Below, in pieces: positions 10,600-22,535 of a stretch of DNA of 64,000 bases. The notes under the pieces were generated by a model, which worked only from the letters and a program-made list of their open reading frames with translations, was not told the DNA's origin and searched no databases. The position numbers were made by a program, and so were the translations under genes. The stretch spans positions 47,594,610 to 47,658,609 of the forward strand of contig CM061920.1 of assembly GCA_031002005.1 (NCBI GenBank), given 5' to 3'. This stretch comes from Vandiemenella viatica (lineage: Eukaryota; Arthropoda; Insecta; Orthoptera; Morabidae). The stretch's first letter is position 1. Every line of letters starts with the position of its first letter.

Positions 10600-11475
10600 C
10601 TTTTTACCACTTACAAATTTTAATTTCAAATTCTAACTGGTCATTATTTTCGATGGTAATGTATTACAATCTTGACGCTCTTACTTAAAAAAGAAAATTA
10701 TTTCGCTCTCTTATGCCTGAAGTATGGGACTAGGTAGTGGCCATAATCATCTCTTCCCTTACATGTACTACTTGCAACATTTCTACCAAAAGCCATTCAA
10801 GTCTAATCATCAATATAGTATTCAAATGACTACTGTCTTCCATTGACTCCCAGTCCAGTTCCTTTATCATATCAGTTACCGGAAGCAGGGCTGCCACACA
10901 ATAGTGTTCAAACAAATGATTGCTTCTAAAAACAAATCTACTTGCCTGCCTTTGTGCAGAATGTTGGTCCCATAATACACTGCCATTTTCAAGCAATGGT
11001 TGGGCCAAAGGTTTCTGACCATCTTTCCTCACTTCTCTGGTATATCTTGTCATCACCCTTCCCAACTCATTTAGGGTTTTGAAAGAACTCTCTTTCTACT
11101 ACCCAATTGAATTAACTATCAAATGACATGCCAAGATATTTACACTTAAGGTCTTCAACAAGCAATTCATTTTCCCACTCTGTAATCATAAATAGTGTTT
11201 AGTTTTTTACATGAGTATCTAATGTGACTCGTCTTGACATTTATCTTCATTCCAAGCTGATCTACACAGCTTGATATCCTATCTTGGTCAAGCTACAGCT
11301 AGTCACAGACCTCTCCAATTATGATACTATTATGTACCATTAGATCGTATGTAAACTACTGACTTCTGACTGCAAACAACCAAAAGAATTATTTATTAGA
11401 ATCATGAACGGCAATGACCCAAATGCACTATCTCATGTCAATTCCACTTTTGCTTTTACCACATTTGATACCATT
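10600..11475 (-). pseudogene. CR1-type LINE remnant, 3' half of ORF2 (left part of split copy)
   Basis: On the minus strand the sequence follows the reverse transcriptase C-terminus of the family seen intact at 33216-34691. It runs from the region before the FADD catalytic box (about 11460), through a stretch matching INAKK and KCKYLGI, to TREV, RPLLE, MIKEL and DWESM blocks at 10730-11065. Many substitutions and frame breaks show it is old. Its upstream part resumes at 21874, on the far side of the LTR element, at the adjoining LINE position. It is therefore the left half of a LINE split by that insertion. Confidence 0.75.
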
Positions 11476-13092
11476 TGTAAAACCTGCTGCTTGCTCGGGG
11501 TTGTAGCTTACAGTTTGTCTTAACTATGAACGTGTCTGGTACCCTTAAGTGATGCTATTTACGGTCGCCAATCCCTCGTAATTACCCCAAGGGATAAAGG
11601 TCTGTTCTTAAAACACAACTTCAGACTTCCTGATTAATTCCAGATTAATTCCAGATTATATTTTTTTCAAAAGTTCTTACATAAATTCGGTACCAGCGTA
11701 GGCCTAAAAGAAAAGCATCAGACTACTATCCGAAATAAATGATTACAGGTTAAACCATCCTCTCACAGTAAGCAACTTCCTCCTAACCCCTAGATGAAAG
11801 TTAAAAGTTCATCCCGAAGGAAGATTGACCCCGCACCAGTATAACGTTACTACTAAAATTTCTACATCTCCGCGACCGACTAACACGCCGTCCTCTCGGT
11901 TCAATTTCTGCCGAATTACTGCTGTCCGCCTAGGCTGGCGGTGGCTCCTTATATTCATATTGGGCCAGCTGACTCAGCAGACGCTTGGTTTGACAAAGGG
12001 AAACCTTATTTTTATTCCGATAAGTCTGAAATTTTGATATGTTATGAAGCATATTTTAAATGTCAGTTTTAGTTATGACAAGTTTTCTCCTAGGATTTGT
12101 GTATTTCGAGTTAAAGTCGTAAAAGCTTTACTTCTTTCACCATCCCTACAATTCAGTTAGTCTGTGAAATGATTCTGTTATCAAATTGTTCTATAAAAAT
12201 TTCCTCAACTTTTGACATATGACACGTCTAGATCCCAAATGTATTTGATGATGAAAATCGACTTTGAATATAAGTGCAAAGTCAGCTAAAAACTTGTATG
12301 CTCATTATCTCCAAATATAAGAGTGCTACCGATCTGTAATATATCTCAAACTTTACTAAATTAAATTATCTATCTGATGGTAATATTATTTCCTCATTAT
12401 CTATTTCCCTTAATGCCAATCCTTTGTTCCCAAAATAATGCTTAGCAGCAGCAATTAAGTTCAAACCTTAATTTCCCTTTTATGGCTTATATCTTGTCGG
12501 AATCTTTACGAAAATCACTCCATGTGTTCAGTGAAAGCTTCTCTTTAATATAAATGTCTTTTCTATGCCCTCAGATCTGTATGTCTGCAGAAATGTTGAA
12601 TTGCAGAGTCAGCGAAATCTCTTATTTTGTCTAAAAAACATACTTTCTTTTCACTTATTGACTCTATCCTTTAATATGTTGTGTATTATCTTATGCTGAA
12701 CATTTTGAGCTCTGAATCTTAGCTGTACCTTGAAAATTAGGTGAAAAAAGTTACTTGTGCAATAAATTCCATGAGCTTGCAAGATCACCAATTTCATGAT
12801 ATTTCCTTAATATACATTTTCTAAAATGCAAGTGTTGGATCTAATTTGAATTGTCATCTCATTTTACACCTCTGAAAATGAATGTGGCCAAAAGGCTTCT
12901 AAAAATGTTTAAATTTCTTTATAATATTTTCGAAAACTTACAAAATAGCTCAAACTCTCCTTACTAACATGTTTCCTGACTCTCAAACTACTGAAAAATG
13001 CTTCTAAAATGATCTGCTATTGGTTTTAAGTGTGTTAAGGACCCTTTGAACTGTTTTTGAAAGTATACTGACATAACTAAGGTTATGTGACA
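11476..13092 (-). repeat. 3' LTR (left copy, uninterrupted)
   Basis: A 1617-bp terminal repeat matching the right copy closely. Around 11640 it carries a small extra tandem copy of ATTAATTCCAG absent from the right LTR. It retains the single TCAAATTG site (about 12180-12187) that is duplicated around a transposon in the other LTR, so it serves as the empty-site control. Confidence 0.85.
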
Positions 13093-15853
13093 TGCTCCCC
13101 CAAAATTGAACTTATTCTGCACAGCAGTAATGAGTTGAATTTTCTAAAAGGAAAATGGAAAAAAAACTATTATTCCCCCCATTTTGGATCTATTATGGAA
13201 GTTTGCTTACTTTCACTCATCAATCACTCTACAAAATTCTCTCTCAGTTTTCACTCAAACATTATAAAAATTAGAGAAATATAAAATTAAAATATTAAAG
13301 ACGTAACGTCTGGTACCGTCCCTATCAAACATTACAACAACAAAAAATGTTACTTACTATAACATGAACATGAAAATATATCATTCTGAAGAAATATAAA
13401 ACATTACATTAATGATTTCTTAAAAATCAAAACATGTGTGCACATTCATTTGTGTAATATCCTGAATTGCTGTTTAAATTGTTACAAAAATATACAAAAT
13501 TTCTGATCCGAAGATGTATTAACACTAAAAGTGGGTGAAATCCCCAGTCCTGGAACGATTCGACACAAAGAGGTAGGAGCAAGGAATTAATATAAAATGA
13601 AGCTCCTAGTGAGGGCTTGCAGAGCGAAAGTTCATGTTCTCCAGCACCTGTCGCAGCAGGTGGTCTGGAGTAGATCTGAGCCTCAATCTGTTGAAAACAA
13701 AAGGTGTATCAGTGTCACAGCTTAAAATCTGATACCCTAAGCTAAATAAAGTTCCAAATTACAAAGAAATTACACTTCTTGACATTCTTAAACAAGTTGT
13801 ATGAATAATATATTATTAAGTATCAATTTTGAAGAATAATTAAAATTGAAAGATTTGACAAATACTATACAAATCAAAAGATATTATAGATAATAATAGG
13901 AATAACTTGAAATGCTTTGGATGTAACATAGTCACTAAGAAATACCAAATACAGCATAAAGTGCTGTTAGAATTCTCTCATAAAGTCTTAAAATAGGATG
14001 ATTATTTGAAATAAAATATGAACATCAAGAATGTATAATAGATAAAAAATACCAATTTGAGGTATTAAATTGTCAGAGACTTAAAAATAAGGCTTAAAAA
14101 CTAATTGTATTGTAAAAAATACATGGAAACCCAAGTACATAACACAGGGTTATTATATGAGTATTATGTTCAATGTTTCTGGGAAATAAATGCCCAATAC
14201 TCTATGACAAATTTAAAAATAATAAATAAATCCCAGAAGAGGGTACGAACGAAACAAAGTTTCGCCTCATCAGTATACTGATGGTAAAAATGACCTTAAG
14301 ATATGAGGTAATTGTTCTATCACAACATAAGTTGTGTTGACCAGTATACTGGTCTTAACTTCTCTAGAATCTACAGTAAACATACTTGTGGGTAGTATAA
14401 CATCAACTAAGAAATGTTTCAGTGTATCATGTGTACTTGGACAGCCAAGTGTATCCTATTATTGATATTCATGTAAATATATATATTTTTCCTATTCGTA
14501 TATTGTTTCTAAGAGTCAGTACCCTTTGAGCAAGTAATGAAAAGTACTCATACCTCGTGAGTTAATACCTAATGTATCCCTTGTAGACAATGCAATTGTC
14601 CTAATAGTTTCCTATGACAAATTACAAATTCAATGGCTGAAGCCTACAAAGTATGGGGGATACGGCAGAGCTGCTTAGTCAGCATGTTGATGTAACTAGT
14701 CACACATTAGTGTACTCAATATGTGCATTGAAGCACCAAGAAATGTTTCAACCGTGGTTGAGAAAATAAGACAAATTCAAAACAATATGAAAAAATTATA
14801 ATGGAGTATTGAAAATGAAGTAACAAATATGTAGTATTCAAGTAAAAACTTTTAGGTAGTGTAATGTGCATGTCTGCCTAACATTACCTCACTTAACATT
14901 ATTCAAATCTTAAACTGAAAAAAAGCAGTCGTATTGCATTAACAAAATCCGTTTCTACGGTCTATTAAAACTTCACGGGATAACGCATCCTCTCAAAGCA
15001 GCTATCGAATCAAATGGCTTCTCCATCAGTATTGCATCACTTCAGTTGCCTTTTCATATCTTAAAGTATTAATTTTACGATACAAATCTCTTAGTATCCG
15101 CTTCAATCTCCATAGTGTGTATGTCTTAACAATGTTTCCTATATATTGTGATTCTACTATTGCAACCGAGGCAGTCCCTGTTGATGCCGTGATACGCTTT
15201 ATATATAAATATCATCCCAGTACTATGCTGATGTATTGAAGTCATTTTTTTAAATGTGCCATACCGCCGGTTATGCACTTAATTGGCTATCACAGGCTGC
15301 TGTAGGAGCACTTAACTTTAATATTTAAAATATTTAATGGTATGGTGGGTAATACTGAAATTTCAACCCGATCTGTGTCGGTGAAGCAAATATAATAGTG
15401 CCTCAGGTGCTATCTAGTCTTAGCTGATGTCCTGGGCCTAAAAATAAAAGTAAACCCCCATTTTCCTCTTATCCTCTCCTTCTACTCACTATCTGCATTA
15501 ATTATATAGGAAAAACATGTTATAGCCTCACTCCCATTTCAAAATTCGCATTTACTGAGGTCATCGCACTAAAAACTTCAACCTCTTGACACTTAAAATT
15601 AACGTCAATGAGCCGTCCCTCTGTTGAAACAATTATCATCTCAAAACAAGTTCGGTGAATGGTTTCCCAGAGTAGATGATCAAAAAGAAAATAACGTACT
15701 CCGTAGGAGGTAGTTTCAGCAAAACTGTATACTTCATCTTCAGTTGAAAAACTGAAATCCACCGAGTAAGCAAATTAGGAATAAAGAACCTTACATACAA
15801 ACTAAATGAAAATAGATTCCCAAGAATGAACCAAAATTCAAAGTTGAAAGAAG
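13093..15853. other. Non-coding interior of the LTR element
   Basis: AT-rich sequence between the gag-like frames and the left LTR, where pol would be expected. No polymerase or integrase motif is visible on either strand. It contains one exon-like island (13606-13687). Confidence 0.5.
13606..13687 (-). CDS. Exon-like island with stop codon, possible terminal exon
   Basis: An 82-nt GC-richer island. The minus strand shows a pyrimidine-rich acceptor ending TTTTCAACAG, one split base, 26 codons and TAG at 13606-13608. The translation starts LRLRSTPDHLLRQVLENMN. Its incoming phase would fit the outgoing phase of the candidate exon at 50487-50616, also on the minus strand, although one in three random pairs would fit. 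It lies inside the interior of an LTR retrotransposon, which argues against a normal host exon. It could be captured host sequence, a remnant of a retroelement gene, or chance. Function not recognised. Confidence 0.25.
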
Positions 15854-16233
15854 TCATCTTATGGTCCCCCATGGGATCAAATTTTCGTGGTTCACGTGTA
15901 TTGCAAATTTTATTATTTTTAGTTTAACCACATTTCTGCTTTCGTCAAAAAGATCATCCTTTTTTGTTGATGGCAAAGGCTCATAATAACAAGGTTTCTT
16001 CTTTACAGCTCTCCCAAAGTGAGAGTCACTGAAACAAATGCGTAGCTTCCTCACCTTCCTGTGTTGAATTGAAATAGTGAGGGTGGAAAGGAAGTGGAAG
16101 AATGCTGTTTCAAAACTTGTTCCAAATTGGAAATTGTTCAAAGTATTCATCTTAATAATTTGAATTGTTGAAGGCAGCATCTTCAAAGTATGAAAGAAGT
16201 GTAAAGCAAGGCTGCCTGAAAAATCCCACTTCT
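15854..16233 (-). pseudogene. Degenerate continuation of gag-like region
   Basis: A minus-strand open frame (15854-16324) overlaps the end of the gag-like ORF and is probably its shifted continuation. Its content (LKKWDFSGSLALHFF, later KKKPCYYEPLPSTKK) may correspond to the start of a capsid region, but no family motif is certain. Confidence 0.3.
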
Positions 16234-18082
16234 TCAAATCCTGAAGAAACACAACAATGTCCTCAGACAGAACATGAAAAGAATTAAATTGAAAAAAGAT
16301 TTGTAAAGGCTGCATGTTTCCCAATTGGAAAAATAATGTAGTGTGAAATCCATGTTAATGTTTTGAGGGAACATCAGTGATTGCAAGTAAGAATCCCGCA
16401 TTTGAAGATACACGGATTGTGTTCGCTTTGCCTGCCATCTGGGTGTGGCAGTAGGAGATTCATGTGCGGAAATTGTCTGATGTAGATCAGCAGATTGTAC
16501 ATTTATCTGATCTTTAACTTGTTCCATGTTGATGTCAATTGGATCATTACTATTACATACAGTTGTATGGACAACTACTTTATTATCAAAACTATCATTG
16601 AACAACTGAGTTACAACAAGACATGAGAAGTCCGCAATTTCAATTTCAGGCAATACACCAGTTGCAAGATCAACATGGTTAGTTAGAGTATAATCCTGTA
16701 CATCCGTTGTGTCACTGATCTGCACATGAATGGCTGCAGGCTGTACAGGAATATCATTTTCTTTAAAATCAGCTGTTACATTTGAAATCTGAGAAACCTC
16801 CTTGTAAGTAATAGGTATGTGCTGAGAAACTGTACTATTATCTAGCATTATTGGACTAAACATTGTGTCTGCCCTGTGATCAGCTGTGGGAACACCTTGT
16901 GTAACTAATTTGTCTATTTTCTGTTGACACCTCTGAATATTTGCTTGAACTTGAACAACTTGTGAATCCAATTTTAAAACCTGTTGGGATGTCAGTTGTT
17001 GTTTCATTTAAAGTTTGCATTTGATCATCCAAAGATGTACATTTTTGCTTATTGGAAGCAATATCCTGGACCAAAGACTTAATGGTAATGTCAGACTGAA
17101 CAGCTGACTGTTGGAGGTTAGAGATTTGTTGACTACAGGTAATGGTGGTATTCTGAAGTTCTTGAATTTGAGTGTGGACATGAGTAATGTTCTTATTCAC
17201 TGTAGCTACATCTTGTCGTAAACTCTGAACAGTATCTGTCGTATCTGACTGAAATTTCTCTACAGTTTGCGAAATGTCTGTGAGCTGAGTTTCAACCAGT
17301 TTGCAGTGTGAACCAAATTGTTGTGCAATATCCTGTTTATGAATAGTAAATTGGTCTAAGGTTTCTTGTTTGTTGCGTTCACATATGGTGATAGAGTTTT
17401 GTAATTTTGTGTCCACCAGAGCAATTTGTTCATGTAAGTCAGTGTGAAGACTTTTAAGATCACTTGAAAGTTGTTTTGAAATAGCTGTAGACTGTTTCGA
17501 AACCTCCTTCAGCATTTTTTCATGCATAGCTTGATAGGAGTTAACTAGAGTGGTGTTCAAATCCGTTTTCAATGTCTCAGATTGGCTTTGAAATTTGTGT
17601 GTTAACTCAGAAATTTGAGTATCCAATTTTGCAAAGCGAGTATTGGTAGTTTGAGCTTGCCCTGTCATAAAATTGAAAAGTGCATTTATTCTAGCAAGCA
17701 AATCTGTATTTTCCGTGCTAGTGGGTTGTTGTTCAGTATGAGTTAGATGTTGGTTGTTGATGTGTAAAACTTCATTTAGTAATGTCTCATTTCCTTCCCA
17801 TCCTAAAAGCTCCTCCCCAGAATCAGATGAAGTACGAGAAAAAGCTTGAAGATCTGTATAATTATCTTCAGCAGTGATGTTTGTTAATGTGGGTATGTGA
17901 GGATTAGAATTAGAGTCTTCCTCGGTAGGGGCAACTACTGATGCTAGATGCATAGCAGTAGTACCACTTTCGGGATTGTCTAGTTGCGGATGGTTCTCAT
18001 CAGCTGGAAGAGCTGGTTCAGAATGAAGGGTAGTAACCGAATCATCTGATTCCATCCTGAGCGAATTTACAAAACTAACCAA
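16234..18082 (-). pseudogene. Gag-like coiled-coil protein of the LTR element, frameshifted
   Basis: The minus-strand frame 16880-18082 (400 codons) starts with an acidic, Ser/Thr-rich segment. From about residue 125 it then has a very long heptad-like coiled coil rich in Gln, Leu, Ser and Thr (for example LDTQISELTHKF, then SLHTDLHEQIALVDTKL). Coding continues in another frame at 16234-17007 (LTSQQVLKLDSQVVQVQANI), so one frameshift lies between 16880 and 17007. The second frame ends in a less repetitive region. It sits directly downstream of the 5' LTR and leader, the position of gag. A large N-terminal coiled coil occurs in some insect Gypsy-type Gags. It lacks any zinc knuckle that I can see. 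I therefore call it gag-like from position and architecture only. Confidence 0.6.
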
Positions 18083-19152
18083 AGTAAATAACTCAGTTTA
18101 AAACATACAGTAGGGGAAAAAGAATAATAACAGGGACAGAATACATAAAATTCAAGTAATTGTACTACTAAAAACTTACGAAATATCTCCACAGTACAAG
18201 GTAACACAAACTGTATACAAAACAACCCAGTTAAGTTGGTATTTGTTTATCGCGGGTATTGCGAGCAATGCCAACATAACAAATGCAACATGTATGTCTT
18301 GGATTTAAGGATGTAACGTAACTCACTCAGAACAAAAATCAAAAAGTACCAAGGAATAAACTTAATACTACCCAGAAGAGAAATTTTCGTGGATGTTACA
18401 TGGAAATACAAAAAATATTATAACATACAAAAAATAAAGAAAAATTTACTTGAAGCAGACTGGTACAATCGTTGGTGGGAGTGATATATCTTCACCGTGA
18501 AAGTTCATAGTATTGTTTACATTTGAACGAATAGTTTGAAACACTTCATGTTAGTCAGATTGTCTCTGTTACCCAGTAAATTCGGGTATATTAGCAAATC
18601 GCCAATGCGAAGTAAAACTCATTAAATGTTAAACTGCTGTTTTCGCAGTTCGTCTTAGAGCGAATAATCGCTTTAGTTCAACTATTAATTGAAGATGGTA
18701 TTGAATGTGGTCTGCCCTGTTTTGATGCAATTACGCAATTTATTCATTTTCTGCCACAAGTTAGTGGGCAGAAAATAAAACATTAATGAGAATCACATAT
18801 CTAAAAGGCCCCAGAAATAAGAGCAGTGTCAGCATTACTCATCTTATAGCTGATGAGGACAGCAGTTGGAGACGGCGTCGACGAACCTGTAGTTGGCGGC
18901 AGGTGTTACCGCGACAGACTGTGTGTCCTTACGCCCAGTCAGGCTGCCAGCGATGTTTTCGCCAGTGACAGAAGGTGGAGGCGGCGGCGACAGTTGGAGT
19001 GTTGCGGAGTTCAGTACCGCTTGGAGCGTCGTGGTGTCGTACCGTTTGTTGGTGAAAACAGCAACGCGTCGCCGTGGTTGAAGTGATATGGTGTGCTTAC
19101 CGTGTGGAATGGTTTATTCTCTTGAAGAAATTCGTGTCGAACGTGGTCGGCA
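18083..19152 (-). other. Leader between 5' LTR and gag-like ORF
   Basis: Includes a markedly GC-rich block (18840-19090) that contrasts with the AT-rich rest. The tRNA primer site expected next to the LTR (after 19153 on the minus strand) begins TGCCGACCACG, which resembles but does not match an arginine-tRNA-type site, so I leave it uncertain. Confidence 0.45.
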
Positions 19153-21873
19153 TGTAAAACCTGCTGCTTGCTCGGGGTTGTAGCTTACAGCTTGTCTTAA
19201 CTATGAACGTGTCTGGTACCCTTAAGTGATGCTATTTACGGTCGCCAATCCCTCGTAATTACCCCAAGGGATAAAGGTCTGTTCTTAAAACACAACTTCA
19301 GACTTCCTGATTAATTCCAAATTATATTTTTTTCAAAAGTTCTTACATAAATTCGGTACCAGCGTAGGCCTAAAAGAAAAGCATCAGACTACTATCCGAA
19401 ATAAATGATTACAGGTTAAACCATCCTCTCACAGTAAGCAACTTCCTCCTAACCCCTAGATGAAAGTTAAAAGTTCATCCCGAAGGAAGATTGACCCCGC
19501 ACCAGTATAACGTTACTACTAAAATTTCCTACATCTCCGCGACCGACTAACACGCCGTCCTCTCGGTTCAATTTCTGCCGTAATACTGCTGTCCGCCTAG
19601 GCTGGCGGTGGCTCCTTATATTCATATTGGGCCAGCTGACTCAGCAGACGCTTGGTTTGACAAAGGGAAACCTTATTTTTATTCCGATAAGTCTGAAATT
19701 TTGATATGTTATGAAGCATATTTTAAATGTCAGTTTTAGTTATGACAAGTTTTCTCCTAGGATTTGTGTATTTCGAGTTAAAGTCGTAAAAGCTTTATTC
19801 TTTCACCATCCCTACAATTCATTAGTCTGTGAAATGATTCTGTTATCAAATTGGGCAAGAGCGCAATCACTGGGATTCATCAAGGAACTGTCGTTTTGGT
19901 CTGAAAACTGTTACACACGTTCCTTGGGTGATATTATTTAATATATGTTGCTCTTAGAGCTGTAAAACTTATACATACCTTCCAAACTTAACTCACAAAG
20001 TGACGTTACGTTATATGGCGTGTGACTGGGAGATATACTATCACGACGTATAACAATCATGCAGACGTTCTTGGAACGATATTATTTAAGAATATGTTGC
20101 TGTCACAGCCATTAAAAATGTATTCATGGAAGAATTTGCACAAGCATACAAAAAAAAAAAAAAAATAAAAAAAAAAATAAAAAAAAAAATGATTGTCACA
20201 ATTTTCAATCGTAAGCAAACGGTAGACGCCATAATTACGTACACACATGCCAGAGACAATACTAGCACATGGCATTTATGAAAGTAGTCTGCGGTAATAT
20301 TAACGTAAGTTATGTTTATGATGAAAGAGCGGCAGTATTCGTGTTTTAACATAGGGTTGAAGGAATTTAATATTTATAAATGTTTTTAATCTGAGGTTGA
20401 AATGCAGCCTGAACCAGAATGGCACATAGTTTTTATTTCTAAAACAAAACCCTGTTGAATTTGTTAAAGATTTAATTTTTCTTTATTTTCAAGCAGCATT
20501 AGCGGTGGTTTTGGATATGTTGAAAGACAAGCTGATCCGAAATTTATTTTAAAATTTTGAGCTACCATGATTTTCGAGCAGAATTATTAGCAGCGCTTGT
20601 GGATAGGTTGAATGCAGCCTGGACCATAATGTTCATAGAAGCTGCCCGTTGTAGCTTACTGAATTTTTTTTTTTTTTTTTTTTTTTAAATTGAGCTACCG
20701 TTATTTTGAGCAGAATTATTAGCGCCGCCTGAACAGAGGTGAAGCAGGAACGTTTGCGTTATCATTATACATCGCCGTATGCCTTTTGCCAGTCGCGCGC
20801 GGCTTAACGGTACGGCACTTTTCGAGTCAATTTTCTGAGAATTAATATATTTTACAGCTCCAAGAGCAACATATATTAAATAATATCACCCAACTAACGT
20901 GTACAACAGTTATCAGGACAAAACTAGTATTCCTTGATGAGTCCCAGTGTCTGGGCTATTACCTCAAATTGTTCTATAAAAATTTCCTCAACTTTTGACA
21001 TACGACACGTCTAGATCCCAAATGTATTTGATGATGAAAATCGACTTTGAATGTAAGTGCAAAGTCAGCTAAAAACTTGTATGCTCATTATCTCCAAATA
21101 TAAGAGTGCTACCGATCTGTAATATATCTCAAACTTTACTAAATTAAATTATCTATCTGATGGTAATATTATTTCCTCATTATCTATTTCCCTTAATGCC
21201 AATCCTTTGTTCCCAAAATAATGCTTAGCAGCAGCAATTAAGTTCAAACCTTAATTTCCCTTTTATGGCTTATATCTTGTCGGAATCTTTACGAAAATCA
21301 CTCCATGTGTTCAGTGAAAGCTTCTCTTTAATATAAATGTCTTTTCTATGCCCTCAGATCTGTATGTCTGCAGAAATGTTGAATTGCAGAGTCAGCGAAA
21401 TCTCTTATTTTGTCTAAAAAACATACTTTCTTTTCACTTATTGACTCTATCCTTTAATATGTTGTGTATTATCTTATGCTGAACATTTTGAGCTCTGAAT
21501 CTTAGCTGTACCTTGAAAATTAGGCGAAAAAGTTACTTGTGCAATAAATTCCATGAGCTTGCAAGATCATCAATTTCATGATATTTCCTTAATATAATTT
21601 TCTAAAATGCAAGTGTTGGATCTAATTTGAATTGTCATCTCATTTTACACCTCTGAAAATGAATGTGGCCAAAAGGCTTCTAAAAATGTTTAAATTTCTT
21701 TATAATATTTTCGAAAACTTACAAAATAGCTCAAACTCTCCTTACTAACATGTTTCCTGACTCTCAAACTACTGAAAAATGCTTCTAAAATGATCTGCTA
21801 TTGGTTTTAAGTGTGTTAAGGCCCCTTTGAACTGGTTTTTGAAGTATACTGACATAACTAAGGTTATGTGACA
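19153..21873 (-). repeat. 5' LTR (right copy), split by a DNA transposon
   Basis: Matches 11476-13092 in two blocks, 19153-19853 and 20964-21873. The 1110-bp interruption is a TIR transposon flanked by a perfect 8-bp duplication. Confidence 0.85.
19854..20963. mobile_element. 1.1-kb TIR DNA transposon, unclassified, non-autonomous
   Basis: Flanked by a perfect 8-bp duplication TCAAATTG (19846-19853 and 20964-20971) that occurs once in the sister LTR. Terminal inverted repeats of about 114 bp (19854-19967 and 20850-20963) begin GGCAAGAGCG and GGTAATAGCC and share CATCAAGGAA and the block TGATATTATTTAAT. The interior has A- and T-runs (20150-20190, 20666-20686), a further TIR-like segment near 20080-20100 and several copies of a short motif around ATTATTAGC. 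There is no transposase. Eight-bp duplications occur in hAT, P and Merlin families. GG-starting ends do not fit typical hAT, and Merlin is a guess. Confidence 0.85.
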
Positions 21874-22150
21874 ACTTTTTCTTCCCTAATTCTTTGCCAC
21901 CTTTCTTGTAAGAATTCCTCTACTTACTATGTCATTTTTTCATTCACTTTAATGGTTTTGCCTTATTTACTGCCATTTGATGGCTACCTCTGTTAAATGT
22001 AGTGGAGAGATCCTTTGATTTTTCCTATCCCATTCCTGAATAATAGTCCCTAATACTCTAACTAAACCAGTTACTTAATTTCTCATACACTTAGTTCTTT
22101 CTTGTGTTTCCTTATTCACAACTATTTAAAACATTCTGTCCTCTGAGCTT
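21874..22150 (-). pseudogene. CR1-type LINE remnant, right part of the split copy
   Basis: On the minus strand the last bases before the LTR element match the LINE stretch that precedes position 33758 in the intact copy. Further right they match the AFDRV-type RT block region and the part around 38361. Together with 10600-11475 this is one LINE copy interrupted by the LTR retrotransposon. It carries internal deletions. Confidence 0.65.
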
Positions 22151-22204
22151 TCTAACATAGTCATTGAAATTTCTAGATAAAACATTTAATAGATACTCTT
22201 AACT

Positions 22205-22535
22205 CAAAATATTTTAATTATAATGGAGCAGTTGCTTTGCTGACAATTTCCGTACACACCAATTTTTCTGCTTTCCTTTTCCCACTTACTTTCTCCTTCT
22301 ACTAATTTCAACTTTAAATTCTTTTAGCATTTTTGGTAAATTATTCATCCTTAGTCTTAGAAATTTATTCCAATCCCTTATCTAGAAAAGAAAATCTTCT
22401 TACACCCTTATACCTGAAATTGAGTGCCAATTTGTGGTCACAGTCATCTTTTTCCTTCGAAGTACCTCTCCTAATTCTTCCACCAATATACCTTGTAGCC
22501 TCTCATGAATCTCTTCACCCTTCTCCTGTCTAGCA
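22205..22535 (-). mobile_element. CR1-type LINE 3' end
   Basis: Antisense copy of the LINE 3' end: TATAATGGAGC, then the CACACACC-type segment, then the end of ORF2 (the reverse complement of the region coding LPREM-type residues). It abuts a plus-strand LINE fragment in head-to-head arrangement. Confidence 0.65.

Larger units (their letters stand above)
11476..21873 (-). mobile_element. LTR retrotransposon with two long terminal repeats, gag-like ORF, no recognisable pol
   Basis: Two near-identical direct repeats, 11476-13092 and 19153-21873 (the second interrupted by a DNA transposon), begin TG and end CA in plus-strand reading. The outer borders cut one minus-strand CR1-type LINE at adjoining positions, showing a single insertion. 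On the minus strand the 3' end of the interior ends in a purine tract (TTTTGGGGGAG) before the LTR start TGTCACATAACC, which sets the orientation. The interior encodes a long coiled-coil Gag-like protein (16234-18082) but I see no protease, reverse transcriptase or integrase, so it is internally deleted or non-autonomous. Flanking 5-mers (CCATT and ACTTT) are not a clean duplication. Gypsy-type is likely but not proven. Confidence 0.8.

Noticed and set aside
20057..20352. Minus-strand frames with long Phe runs
   Set aside because: Created by A-runs inside the TIR transposon.
12060..21900. Segmental duplication of host DNA as explanation for the repeated 1.6-kb blocks
   Set aside because: TG/CA ends, a purine tract and LINE continuity across the outer borders fit LTRs of one insertion better.
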